A DNA stretch of 33,912 bases from Branchiostoma floridae (lineage: Eukaryota; Chordata; Leptocardii; Amphioxiformes; Branchiostomatidae), in assembly GCF_000003815.2 (NCBI RefSeq), contig NC_049982.1, positions 4,847,975 through 4,881,886 on the forward strand. The letters are read 5' to 3'. The translations under genes were made by a program, and so were the position numbers. A model generated the notes under the pieces. That model made no database searches, had not been told where the DNA came from, and worked only from the letters and a program-made list of their open reading frames with translations. Every line of letters begins with the position of its first letter. Within the stretch, counting starts at the first letter, position 1. Positions 1 through 8,248 of this stretch are shown one piece after another.

Positions 1-102
1 ATTGCACTCAAACTGATGAGTCAAGTGTTAGGAATTCAGTCAGCTTGGGTACACTGAAGGAACTCATGAACATACAGTCATGACAGTCTCACAAGGCAGT
101 AA

Positions 103-494
103 GTCCTTGGAAAAAAAATGTTGTGTTTCCTGTTTCAGTCCTGAAAAAATTAGGGTCTGTAGGTAGGGATTATCTTTTTTTTTCTTGTATTTTTTTTTAG
201 GCTGGCCAAAATTCTAGTGATACATATTTACAATACAGTTGAACAAAGTAAACTGAAATGTATGATGACACTTGTCTTTCAATGTCAAACTTTAATTTTG
301 TGCATGATAGATACATTTAACCTTCATTAAATGGGACAAGTAGTGTTTTACTTCAATAGGAAGCAGGCTAAATAAAAATTCTAACTGGAAGCTATGTGAC
401 TCCGTCCACTGCCCACCCAAAATAAAGGCTAGGGTCGGCAGGTTTTTTTAGGGCAGGTAGGGAAACAGGAAACACAACATTTTTTTCCTAGGCC
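103..494. mobile_element. Harbinger-like MITE, 392 bp, with TAA duplication
   Basis: The ends are inverted repeats of about 30 bp: the left end reads GTCCTTGGAAAAAAAATG and the reverse complement of the right end reads GGCCTAGGAAAAAAATG, both continuing TTGTGTTTCCTGTTTC. TAA flanks both sides (100-102 and 495-497). The paralogous site at 17948-17953 reads CAGTAATCG with a single TAA, so the empty site is visible. There is no open frame, so the element is non-autonomous. A 3-bp TWA target duplication is typical of PIF/Harbinger; the family assignment rests on that alone. Confidence 0.8.
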
Positions 495-1279
495 TAATCG
501 TAACAGAGCACTTTAGCCAGCAAGCAGTTTAGTAGGACTAGTAATGTCATAACTGACATGCAGACAAAAATGCATTTGGTGTTAGAGCATATTAGACAGC
601 ATCTTAGACAGCAAGCAGTAGGGCAAGCAAGGTCATTTAATATTGTGTTGCAGCCAAACAATGTCTATGTGTGTAGTGAGTGCAGAAATCATATAAGTCT
701 AACTACATGTATTTGGGTGAGCTTAAAATCATACAAAGGTTGGATATGTAGACCACCACATACATTATGTACTATATATTACACTACTTGTTGGTAAAGT
801 TAATTTTCCTGTTGTTGTTGGTTCAGCTTTGGCACAACATTTCTTCTGTTATGTAAAAAATCAACCCTGAATCTCCATCACAGTAGACGTTATTTGTCAT
901 TGGATGTGCCAACTAATCTTTTTTCACAATCATAGCCAGAGGCTGTATTTAGGAGCTTACAATTGGTTGTTGTTCAAATTCATTGATGGTAATCTTTTGT
1001 AATGCTAAATGATAGAAACGATATTTTCTTTGGGATGTCCACACCTTTTTTGTAAAGGTCTTTCATCTGTTTGTTGATCCCAGATCTTGTAGTTGGTAGT
1101 CAAGTTTGGTTATATTGTAAAGTTTAAATAACATTAACATGCTTCCAAAGTACAGTTGTGCCAAGTTCAAAGTAGTGAAGTAGAAATTCAAACTTCAATG
1201 TAGTAAAAGTTCAAATTAGGGAAATAACTTACTTTATAGTTTATACTAGTAAAGTACAAAGTTGAGATTAAAGTAGTGA

Positions 1280-1306
1280 TTGGTTGGTTGGTTGGTTGGT
1301 TGGTTT
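1280..1306. repeat. (TTGG)n microsatellite
   Basis: About six tandem TTGG units inside the A-rich 3' repeat of ZNF-0. Not seen in the other units. Confidence 0.85.
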
Positions 1307-1470
1307 GATTGTTGAAATAGCAAACTCAAAGTTCAAAGTAGTAAATGTAAAAAGTTCAAAGTTTTAGCAGGAAAAGTAAAAAAGATTAAAGTTCATGGTA
1401 GTGCAGAACAAAGTAGTGAAGTAGAAATTCAAAGTACAAGGTTCAAAGTAGTGAAAGTACAATTCTCCAT

Positions 1471-2126
1471 TTAAGGTATTTCGGTTGGCTAAATTGGCAT
1501 TTTGACCTTCCACTGTTTTCTTATTAATGAATTAAGAAAGAATGGGGCCGAAACGAATGTTGATAGATGGGCATTAAAGAATTCTAAATCTGATTTTTTT
1601 GGGGCCAAATTGATGACGTCACCATTTTTATGGACTCTTATATTATTTTTTTCTATGACAATATACAGCACTTTGGTACATACCACTGTAATGAAACTTC
1701 GTTTTTCGTTGCATAATGATGACAGCTACAAACGTAGTGTTGCGCAAACTGATATCTACTAATAATCTGTAGAAATTAGAAAATGTTTGTTTTCATCTAA
1801 TTAAAAAAAATTAATTCTTAATAACTACAGATCGTTAGTAGATATCAGTTTGCGCAACACTACGTTTGTAGCTTTCATCATTATGCAACGAAAAACGAAG
1901 TTTCATTACAATGGTATGTACCAAAGTGCTGTATTTTGTCATAGAAAAAAATTAAATCAGAGGCAATAAAAATGATGACGTCATCAATTTGGCCCCCAAA
2001 AATTCAGATTTAGAATTCTTTAATGCCCATCTATCAACATTCGTTACGGCTCCATTCTTTCTTAATTCATTACTAAGAAAACAGTGGAAGGTCAAAATGC
2101 CAATTTAGCCAACCGAGATACCTTAA
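1471..2126. mobile_element. Palindromic foldback element, 656 bp, bounded by TTAA
   Basis: Two arms of about 302 bp (1471-1772 and 1825-2126) are reverse complements with scattered mismatches and small gaps, separated by a 52-bp AT-rich loop. The outer ends read TTAAGGTATTTCGGTTGG and, on the other strand, TTAAGGTATCTCGGTTGG. TTAA at both edges could be a 4-bp target duplication, as for piggyBac-type elements, or simply part of the inverted repeat. Other units (for example around 15175) lack it at the equivalent place. Short open frames in both arms mirror each other and are not credible genes. Confidence 0.75.
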
Positions 2127-2312
2127 GTACAAAGTTAAAAGTATTGAAAAAATTTCTGGTATTTGTCTATTGAGTTCTCTGACACTTATAGCAGATTTTT
2201 ACAGTAAGTATGTTCTATGTTCCTTTTTACATTTCAAAAGTGTTACGGTTACTTAGTTTCCATTTATTTGAGTTTTGCAAGCTAGTTGTCAAAGAATGCC
2301 TCTACTCCGTGA

Positions 2313-2318
2313 AATAAA
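2313..2318 (+). terminator. Poly(A) signal AATAAA of ZNF-0
   Basis: AATAAA in the conserved context GAAATAAAACAA, at the same place in every unit and followed by a T-rich stretch. Confidence 0.6.
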
Positions 2319-2349
2319 ACAACCCCCAAAGATGAAGATTGTAGCATCG

Positions 2350-2745
2350 TTTTATTACCTTCGCTAGAAGGTTATGTTTTTCATAGTGTTGTGTGTGTGT
2401 TTGTGTTTGTGTGTGTGTGTATGTAGTTGACCAGCATAACCCCAGAATGCCTCGATGAATTGTCTTGATATTTGGCGTGTTGGTAGGACCTTGAAACGAT
2501 TAGATTTTGGGCTCCTAGCGGCTTGCCATGGTACTGCAGCGAAACATCCGGGTTTGATATCTTGTGTTCTGGACATGCTTTAGTCGTGATTTTTGAGTGG
2601 TTGATAGCTTTTGGGGTAGAGAGCAAGTGGTATAGGTTTGGGCCCCCAGTGGCTTTTCGAACCACAAGGAACCAGTTAGTTTCAGACTTTGAAAGAGAGA
2701 AACTCAAGAAGGGATAAACGGATCATCATGTGGTCGTGGAACTAT
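2350..2745. repeat. Unit-specific insertion with (GT)n tract
   Basis: About 400 bp that interrupts the junction between the ZNF-0 poly(A) site and the ZNF-1 promoter. The other units run directly from a T-rich stretch into a GATGTGATGATGTT-like motif. The insertion starts near CCTTCGCTAGAAGG, carries a GT-rich microsatellite at about 2387-2421 and ends near the AATGACGTGATG motif. It is probably an interspersed repeat. I could not define terminal repeats or a target duplication, and the open frames in it look spurious. Confidence 0.5.
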
Positions 2746-2789
2746 AGTTTAATGACGTGATGTTAAATTTGTAGATACAGTGAGGATAT

Positions 2790-3084
2790 ATATTCAGCTG
2801 TGCTTGTTTCCTGTTTCCTCCTGGGAGAATGGACAGCTGAAAAACCGTGTTTGTATATAACGGTCACCGGAGACTTATGTACAATAGGTGGGTAATCAAG
2901 CAATCAAGTCTGACCTCCAACCATGAGTACTTCCGGGTCGTAGAGTCCCGACTTCCGGAGGATACTCGCTTGGCTTGGGGTTCGAGGCCGCTTCAGTTCT
3001 CGTCTCCTTGGAGAAGAAGTCCGCCTTCATTCCGTAGCGAGTTCTAGTGTTTCATCAGGCATTCCTGTGTCAGCTAAGTTCCAG
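2790..3084 (+). promoter_or_regulatory. Promoter and non-coding exon 1 of ZNF-1
   Basis: This block is conserved upstream of all six units. TATATAA (2854-2860) lies just before GGTCACCGG. About 70 bp downstream are ACTTCCGGG and a second ACTTCCGG-like site, which match ETS-family sites on the reverse strand. The block ends at TTCCAG|GTAAGG, a strong splice donor with the intron starting at 3085. Initiation about 30 bp after the TATA-like box would give a 5'UTR exon of roughly 200 nt. The block shared by all units suggests co-regulation. The start site is inferred. Confidence 0.65.
2923..2943 (+). promoter_or_regulatory. Conserved uORF, 6 codons (MSTSGS)
   Basis: ATG with A at -3, then five codons and TAG, inside the predicted 5'UTR exon. 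The same uORF occurs at 11579-11599, 15585-15605, 22648-22668 (second codon Thr) and 30977-30997. In ZNF-5 (27215) the ATG is TTG. It overlaps the ETS-like motif, so the DNA site rather than the peptide may be what is conserved. Confidence 0.5.
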
Positions 3085-3918
3085 GTAAGGAGACTTGACT
3101 TGTGACTCGGTATTCAAAGGTTTGTAGAACAGTGTAAAAGGAGAAGAAAGTTTCATAAATCTGAACACGCCACTCCGGCATTTTTCAGAGCTGGACTGTC
3201 ATCAGGCCGTGAAACCTGCTTTTCTTCTGTGCAGCTGCGTAAGAATATATCGTAGTGGGGAGAAAGGAAATCATGATATAGATTTGGTGCTTGGTTGTGT
3301 TGTTTGGCTGTCAAAATGTGACTATTCAGGAGCTGGCCTTGTGAAAGTAAAAAATGTAAACAAGGGAGGGTCGATAAGGGTTTTTGGATTTTGTTAGATT
3401 GGAGGGGCAAAAATTGGCGCTTTGCCGCAATGACTTGTAAAATAGCTACGTATAGTGTTTTGAATCAACATTAAGAGACCAGGTTCACGGTTGTTCATAT
3501 GGTAAGGACTGAGAGGTCAGAGGTCGCCCCGGGCGGGCGGGCGTCCATTTTTCCACTCCGGCATTTCACACTCTTTTTTTGTTCTTTTTAGTTCATTTTG
3601 TCACCCCACCGATATCTCAACACATCCACAAACAACCAGAACCACAGCTTGGACCTTATAGACTCCGGACGCTCTTGGGCGGTGTATTTTTAGCTCCCTT
3701 TCTTTAGCTTATATATTACAACCACAGCGCCCCCCTCCCCCGTTACTCGGAGCGTGCCCGGACGCCATTTTCATCGGCCGGTGAGAGCGTTCCATTTTTC
3801 ATTTCATAGTACTTCTGCTTTGTATATTGTATATTTGTATATTCAATATGTAATTCGCCCCTCACCAGCGTGGCGTTCCTCCTGCTGAGTAGGAGAGTAC
3901 CCCTGCAGGTCAAGCATT

Positions 3919-6369
3919 ATGACATGTTTCGTTACATTCTCAGTTATTTTGGGTACCACTCTACTAACAGCCCACTGCTTAGCGTTAATTGTAAAACCTC
4001 ACCATAATCCCTCCCCCTTCACTCCCAGGCATGAAGGCAAACCTCACACCCTTAACCCATCCTTTAACAGTCCATTCCCGTTAACTCCCCTGCTGGACAA
4101 CACATGTGCCAATCACTCCCTGAAGTTAACATTAGTCTCTATCTTTATTAACTCTAATGGTAAACTAGCACCCCACTGCAGACCTAAATTCACACTTTTC
4201 AGTCTCACTCTGATAATCCTTCTGGCTGGAGATGTGGAGTTAAATCCGGGACCTAGGGCACCGAAGTACCCCTGCGGCGTATGCCATCGAGCCGTCAGGT
4301 GGGAAAAGGTGGACGGCCGGCATGCCATCTGTTGCGACTCATGTGATGTCTGGTACCATACTGACTGCATGGGTATGTCAACACCGGTCTATAATACCAT
4401 CAACAACCCTAACGTGTCCTGGATTTGCTGCTCCTGCGGCCTACCTAACTTCAGCTCCAGCCTCTTCAACACTACAGTATTCGAAACTTCTAATTGTTTC
4501 TCTTCTTTTAACACCAGCACCTGTTCTAGTCCAGCAAGATCTATCGGCTCACCTATCGCTACGTCTTCGCCTATCGGATATGGTATTACTCCACCGCCTC
4601 GCGACCGCACACATACCAAACCAGTCAGGACCTGTGTGATCAACTTTCAATCTATCCGCAATAAGGTACCTGAACTGCACGCATTTTGCGAAGCTGTGCA
4701 ACCAGACATTGTTGTTGGCACTGAGACGTGGCTGGACTCGTCAGTGGGCAGCAGCGAAATCTTTCCGGACACGTACAATGTGTTCAGGAGAGACAGAGCT
4801 GGCCGGGGAGGGGGTGTGCTTGTTGCTGTAAAGAACAACATCATAGCAACCCACCACCCAGACCCGGACTGTCCCTGCGAGTTGACTTGGGTCCGGGTCC
4901 ACCTGGCTAACAGTAAGTCCATCTACATAGGGGCCTACTATCGCCCCCCCTCAGCTGGTCATGATGATTTTGTAGCGCTAGAAAGATCAGTGCTGCAAAT
5001 GCGGGCTAATAACAACAATGCCCACATCTGGCTAGCAGGTGACTTCAACCTGCCGGATGCGACCTGGAACCCTGAAGCTAATACCACCGCTTCGAATCCA
5101 TCCACTCTCACTAGCAATTACATCAGCCTTGCCAACGACTGTGGTCTGGAACAAATGGTCTGCGAACCAACACATACAGTGGGGCAAACTTCGAACACCC
5201 TGGATTTGTTTCTCACCACAAATTCCACCTTAGTGGAGAGAGTCAAAATCTTGCCAGGTCTCAGCGATCATGACATCCCGCTGATTGATGTTCAAGTAAA
5301 GCCCCAAACATCAAACACAAAAGATCGGCTCATATACCTGTGGAGGAAAGCTAACATCGATGCACTCCAACAGGATATGGTAACATACAGCCGAGAGTTC
5401 GCAGACCAGGCTCAGCACAATACTGCCTCAGAAAACTGGGAGCTGTTTAAGGCAGCCGTTAGTGGTGCTGCCAATAAGCATGTCCCCAGGAAAAAAGTGA
5501 GGCCACAATCCAGCAAACCCTGGATAACATCCCAGATTCGCAAAGCTATGCGTAAGCGGTCTGAACTTTTTTCCAAGGCTAGGAGGTCCAACTCCAGTGA
5601 AGCCTGGGCAAAGTTCAAGAGGTGTAGGAAGGGAGTTAAGCAGAGAGTTAGGAAGGCCCACAGGGATTACGTCTCCAACTATCTGGAGTCTAACATCGAG
5701 GAAAATCCCAAGGCCTTTTGGAGCTATGTCAAATCCATCAGACAAGACTCTACTGGTGCGTCGGCCCTAAGACATCAGGGGGTGCTAACATCTGACCCCA
5801 AAGAAAAAGCCGATGCACTAGGGGCCCAGTTTGAGTCAGTGTTTACCAGGGAGGATAAGACCACCGTTCCTACCCTTGGTGAACCCAAAGCTCCAACTAT
5901 CCCCTCTCTTAACATCACAGTGGAGGGGGTAGCCAAACAGCTCTCCTGTCTTAACCCCAGCAAGGCCACAGGACCAGACGGAATACCACCTCGCCTCCTG
6001 AAGACTGTAGCCGAACAAATTGCGCCAATATTACAGGTCATATTCTCCCAGTCAATATCCACGGGAGATGTTCCTGAAGATTGGAGAACAGCTAACATCG
6101 CTCCAATCTTCAAAAAGGGGGACAGAACCTTGCCTGCAAACTATAGGCCGGTGTCTCTGACATCGGTCTGTGGTAAAGTGCTCGAACATATCGTGCACAG
6201 CCACATGATGAAACATCTAGACACTCATGGCATTCTGTCCCCAGCGCAACACGGCTTCAGGAAGGGTCTGTCCTGCGAGAGCCAGCTGGTGCTAACCCTC
6301 CAAGACCTGGCCAAAAACATGGACCAGAACAAACAGGTCGATGCCGCGGTGCTTGACTTTAGCAACTAA
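3919..6369 (+). CDS. LINE polyprotein, 5' part: 2A-like, PHD finger, AP endonuclease, start of RT
   Basis: 816 codons before a premature TAA. Residues 1-25 are hydrophobic and resemble a signal sequence. Residues 104-112 read GDVELNPGP, matching the 2A ribosome-skipping consensus, with the break expected between G111 and P112. Residues 119-173 form a C4HC3 PHD finger (C119, C122, C139, C142, H147, C150, C170, C173, with W168 two residues before C170). Residues about 238-460 are an APE-type endonuclease with N242/Q244, E269 (TETW), YRPP at 341-344, D375/N377 (GDFN) and the SDH triad 449-451. RT begins near 676 (GPDGIP at 685-690) and stops at 816 in the LDFS motif. The family encodes target-primed retrotransposition. 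The ATG at 3919 is the first in a long open frame. Confidence 0.85.
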   Translation: MTCFVTFSVILGTTLLTAHCLALIVKPHHNPSPFTPRHEGKPHTLNPSFNSPFPLTPLLDNTCANHSLKLTLVSIFINSNGKLAPHCRPKFTLFSLTLIILLAGDVELNPGPRAPKYPCGVCHRAVRWEKVDGRHAICCDSCDVWYHTDCMGMSTPVYNTINNPNVSWICCSCGLPNFSSSLFNTTVFETSNCFSSFNTSTCSSPARSIGSPIATSSPIGYGITPPPRDRTHTKPVRTCVINFQSIRNKVPELHAFCEAVQPDIVVGTETWLDSSVGSSEIFPDTYNVFRRDRAGRGGGVLVAVKNNIIATHHPDPDCPCELTWVRVHLANSKSIYIGAYYRPPSAGHDDFVALERSVLQMRANNNNAHIWLAGDFNLPDATWNPEANTTASNPSTLTSNYISLANDCGLEQMVCEPTHTVGQTSNTLDLFLTTNSTLVERVKILPGLSDHDIPLIDVQVKPQTSNTKDRLIYLWRKANIDALQQDMVTYSREFADQAQHNTASENWELFKAAVSGAANKHVPRKKVRPQSSKPWITSQIRKAMRKRSELFSKARRSNSSEAWAKFKRCRKGVKQRVRKAHRDYVSNYLESNIEENPKAFWSYVKSIRQDSTGASALRHQGVLTSDPKEKADALGAQFESVFTREDKTTVPTLGEPKAPTIPSLNITVEGVAKQLSCLNPSKATGPDGIPPRLLKTVAEQIAPILQVIFSQSISTGDVPEDWRTANIAPIFKKGDRTLPANYRPVSLTSVCGKVLEHIVHSHMMKHLDTHGILSPAQHGFRKGLSCESQLVLTLQDLAKNMDQNKQVDAAVLDFSN

Positions 6370-7427
6370 GCAAGGCATTCGATACAGTGCCTCACGAACG
6401 TCTGCTGAGCAAGCTCGAGCACTATGGCATTTCTGGCCTACTTCAGTCTTGGCTTAGGGCCTTCCTTACGGAGAGAACCCAGAGGGTCGTCTTTGACGGT
6501 GGAACATCTAAAGCTGTTAAGGTCACCTCTGGAGTTCCGCAGGGTACTGTTTTAGGCCCTCTGCTCTTCCTGCTCTACATTAATGACCTACCCGATTCCG
6601 TAGACTCACATGTTCGGCTGTTTGCTGACGATTGCTTGATTTATCGAACTATCAGCAAGCCTTCTGACGCTCAAGATCTGCAGTCTGACCTCGATGCGTT
6701 AACAGAATGGCAAAATCGTTGGCTTATGTCGTTCAACCCCTCTAAATGCCACATCCTCCATATCACCCGTAAGAAGCACCCCATCTTAACACAGTACTCC
6801 CTCTGTGGAGAAGCCCTCACCGGTGTTAAGTCCCACCCCTATCTTGGAGTACAACTGTCCGACGATTTGCGGTGGGACACCCATATCAACCACGCCACTA
6901 GCAAAGCTGGTAAGGTCCTAGGGGTCATTCGGCGCAACTTGACCCATTGTCCATCCAGGGTCAAGGCCACTTGTTACAAAGCGCTGGTACGGCCCCACTT
7001 GAAATATAGTGCCATCGTCTGGGACCCGTACACCAACAAAGGGATACAGGCGGTGGAGGCCGTCCAGCGCAGGGCAGCCCGAGTGACCCTCAATGACTAC
7101 CGGCAGACTAGCAGCGTGACACAAATGCTCAATGACCTGCAGTGGCGTCCTCTCTCCGAAAGGAGGAGGAACGCCCGCCTCACCTTCTTTTATAAGTTAG
7201 TTAACAACAAGATTAACATAGACACACAGAACCTACTGATTCCGACCCAAGGGCGAACCCGAGGCAGCCATCAACATAAGTTCAAACCAATCTTTGCAAG
7301 AACAGACACATACAAGTACTCATATTTTCCTAGAACAATTCCGGAGTGGAATTCCCTGCCTGGTGCGGTAGTAAGTGCTCCCACAGTTGAGAGCTTCCGC
7401 GCCAGGCAGGAGGGCTGCCCGCCCTAA
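6370..7427 (+). pseudogene. LINE RT, 3' part, out of frame with the 5' part
   Basis: It continues the RT in another frame after an apparent 8-bp insertion near 6364-6371, just at the first catalytic-aspartate region. It carries SGVPQG (about 6528-6545), the catalytic FADD (about 6621-6632) and a CR1-type C-terminal region with a run of basic residues and a conserved tryptophan (PEWNSLP) near the end. The stop is at 7425-7427. Without the shift the RT would be uninterrupted, so the break looks recent. Any independent start here, such as the GTG at 6387, is unlikely to be used. Confidence 0.8.
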
Positions 7428-8248
7428 CCCGGGACCTCAGCTCCCCCCCTACTTTGCCCCTTGCGGGGTTATATGGGGGTAACCCATGATGATGATGATG
7501 ATGACTCCAGTTACCTGTCTTAGGTGTACCGTAAACCCCCATGTGCGCCCCGCCCCTGAAAGTTGGCGCCCAATTCTCACATCTGGATTCCATTGCCGCC
7601 CTGAAGCAAGAGGGGGGGGGGGGGTGAATTTCACGGGACGGTTCACTAACTGTTACAGTGTTACTCCTGAGACATGTACATCTTCACAGAACTACTCTCC
7701 AAGCAGAGGTTAGGCTCAAGCTTGGTTTGATAATCTTTTCATGTATTTTATGGCTGTCATTTTTGTCACATTCTATAGTTGCTTGGTGAACAATCGTAGG
7801 ACCTGGCAAAATAGAAATTGTAGCAAAAACGCCCACGTTTGTGTAAAGATGTAAAAAATAAGTTAAGAGCCAGGCCTCTTCTTGGAGAGTACCGGAATTG
7901 CATACATTATATATATCTCACCCCTTCCTAGACTTTTAAATTATTTCTGCTTCATATCATAGCATTTCAGCTCTTTTTAATTGTTTTGTTTTCATGCACC
8001 ATTTGAAACTTTTATGGCCATGCTAGAATAAAAAACACACTCCTATATGAGTGTTATGTCCTGCGAGGGGATTTGCTCTGTACTCCATAGATGTAGATGT
8101 ATAGATGTTGGTATCAATCTTGTAAATTGCAAAGCATGTAGCCGACAAGATTGACAGAGAGGACCGGATTGGCTCCTTCATTTACCTCATGGTTGATAAT
8201 CGTTTGTCTTGTCCTATGTTTGCAGAAGTTGATCCAGATATTGTTGAC

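Larger units (their letters stand above)
1..2318 (+). other. 3' region of a preceding zinc-finger unit (ZNF-0)
   Basis: Non-coding. Positions 1-100 and 498-1100 match the stretch downstream of the ZNF-3 stop (17847-18540) almost base for base, so the window opens inside the 3' region of another gene of the same family. The first about 90 bases are part of the decayed zinc-finger remnant seen after every unit. From about 1160 to 1460 it is a degenerate A-rich repeat of the core TTCAAAGTAG. Two transposon-like insertions (103-494 and 1471-2126) interrupt it. It ends at AATAAA (2313-2318). A short open frame at 558-797 is not considered a gene. Confidence 0.75.
3511..7502 (+). mobile_element. 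CR1-like non-LTR retrotransposon, near full length
   Basis: The paralogous intron in ZNF-4 reads GGTAAGGACTCCAGTTACC without interruption. Here GGTAAGGACT is followed by 3992 bp and then ACTCCAGTTACC, with GACT on both sides (3507-3510 and 7503-7506) as a probable short target duplication. The element has a GC-rich 5'UTR of about 400 bp, one long coding region (2A-like, PHD finger, endonuclease, reverse transcriptase) and a 3' tail with a small hairpin ending in an (ATG)n microsatellite. This is the structure of the CR1/L2 group. The coding region is broken in the RT, so this copy is probably not autonomous. Confidence 0.88.
3085..8225 (+). other. Intron 1 of ZNF-1, interrupted by a LINE
   Basis: Runs from GTAAGG (3085) to the acceptor TATGTTTGCAG (ends 8225). 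Outside the LINE (3511-7502) it is nearly identical to the ZNF-4 intron (22807-23945), which serves as the empty allele. The right-hand part has a conserved stretch with TTGGCGCC, a run of 13 G at about 7612-7624 and the sequence before the acceptor that is shared by all units. Short open frames here do not look like exons. Confidence 0.7.

Noticed and set aside
558-797. 79-codon frame, also at 18010-18420, with a CSEC motif
   Set aside because: Shared only by the nearly identical ZNF-0 and ZNF-3 tails and broken in the others. The CSEC part is explained by a decayed zinc finger.
2847-3047. 66-codon frame in the ZNF-1 promoter block
   Set aside because: The frame is not open in the other units, whose sequence here is otherwise conserved.
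7330-7646. Minus-strand frames with a histidine run
   Set aside because: The histidines are the (ATG)n tail of the LINE read backwards.
8189-8248. Upstream extension of the ZNF frames (MVDNRL and longer starts)
   Set aside because: It lies before a well-conserved acceptor (TTTGCAG or TTTACAG). In ZNF-3 and ZNF-6 the same stretch has stop codons, so it is intron.
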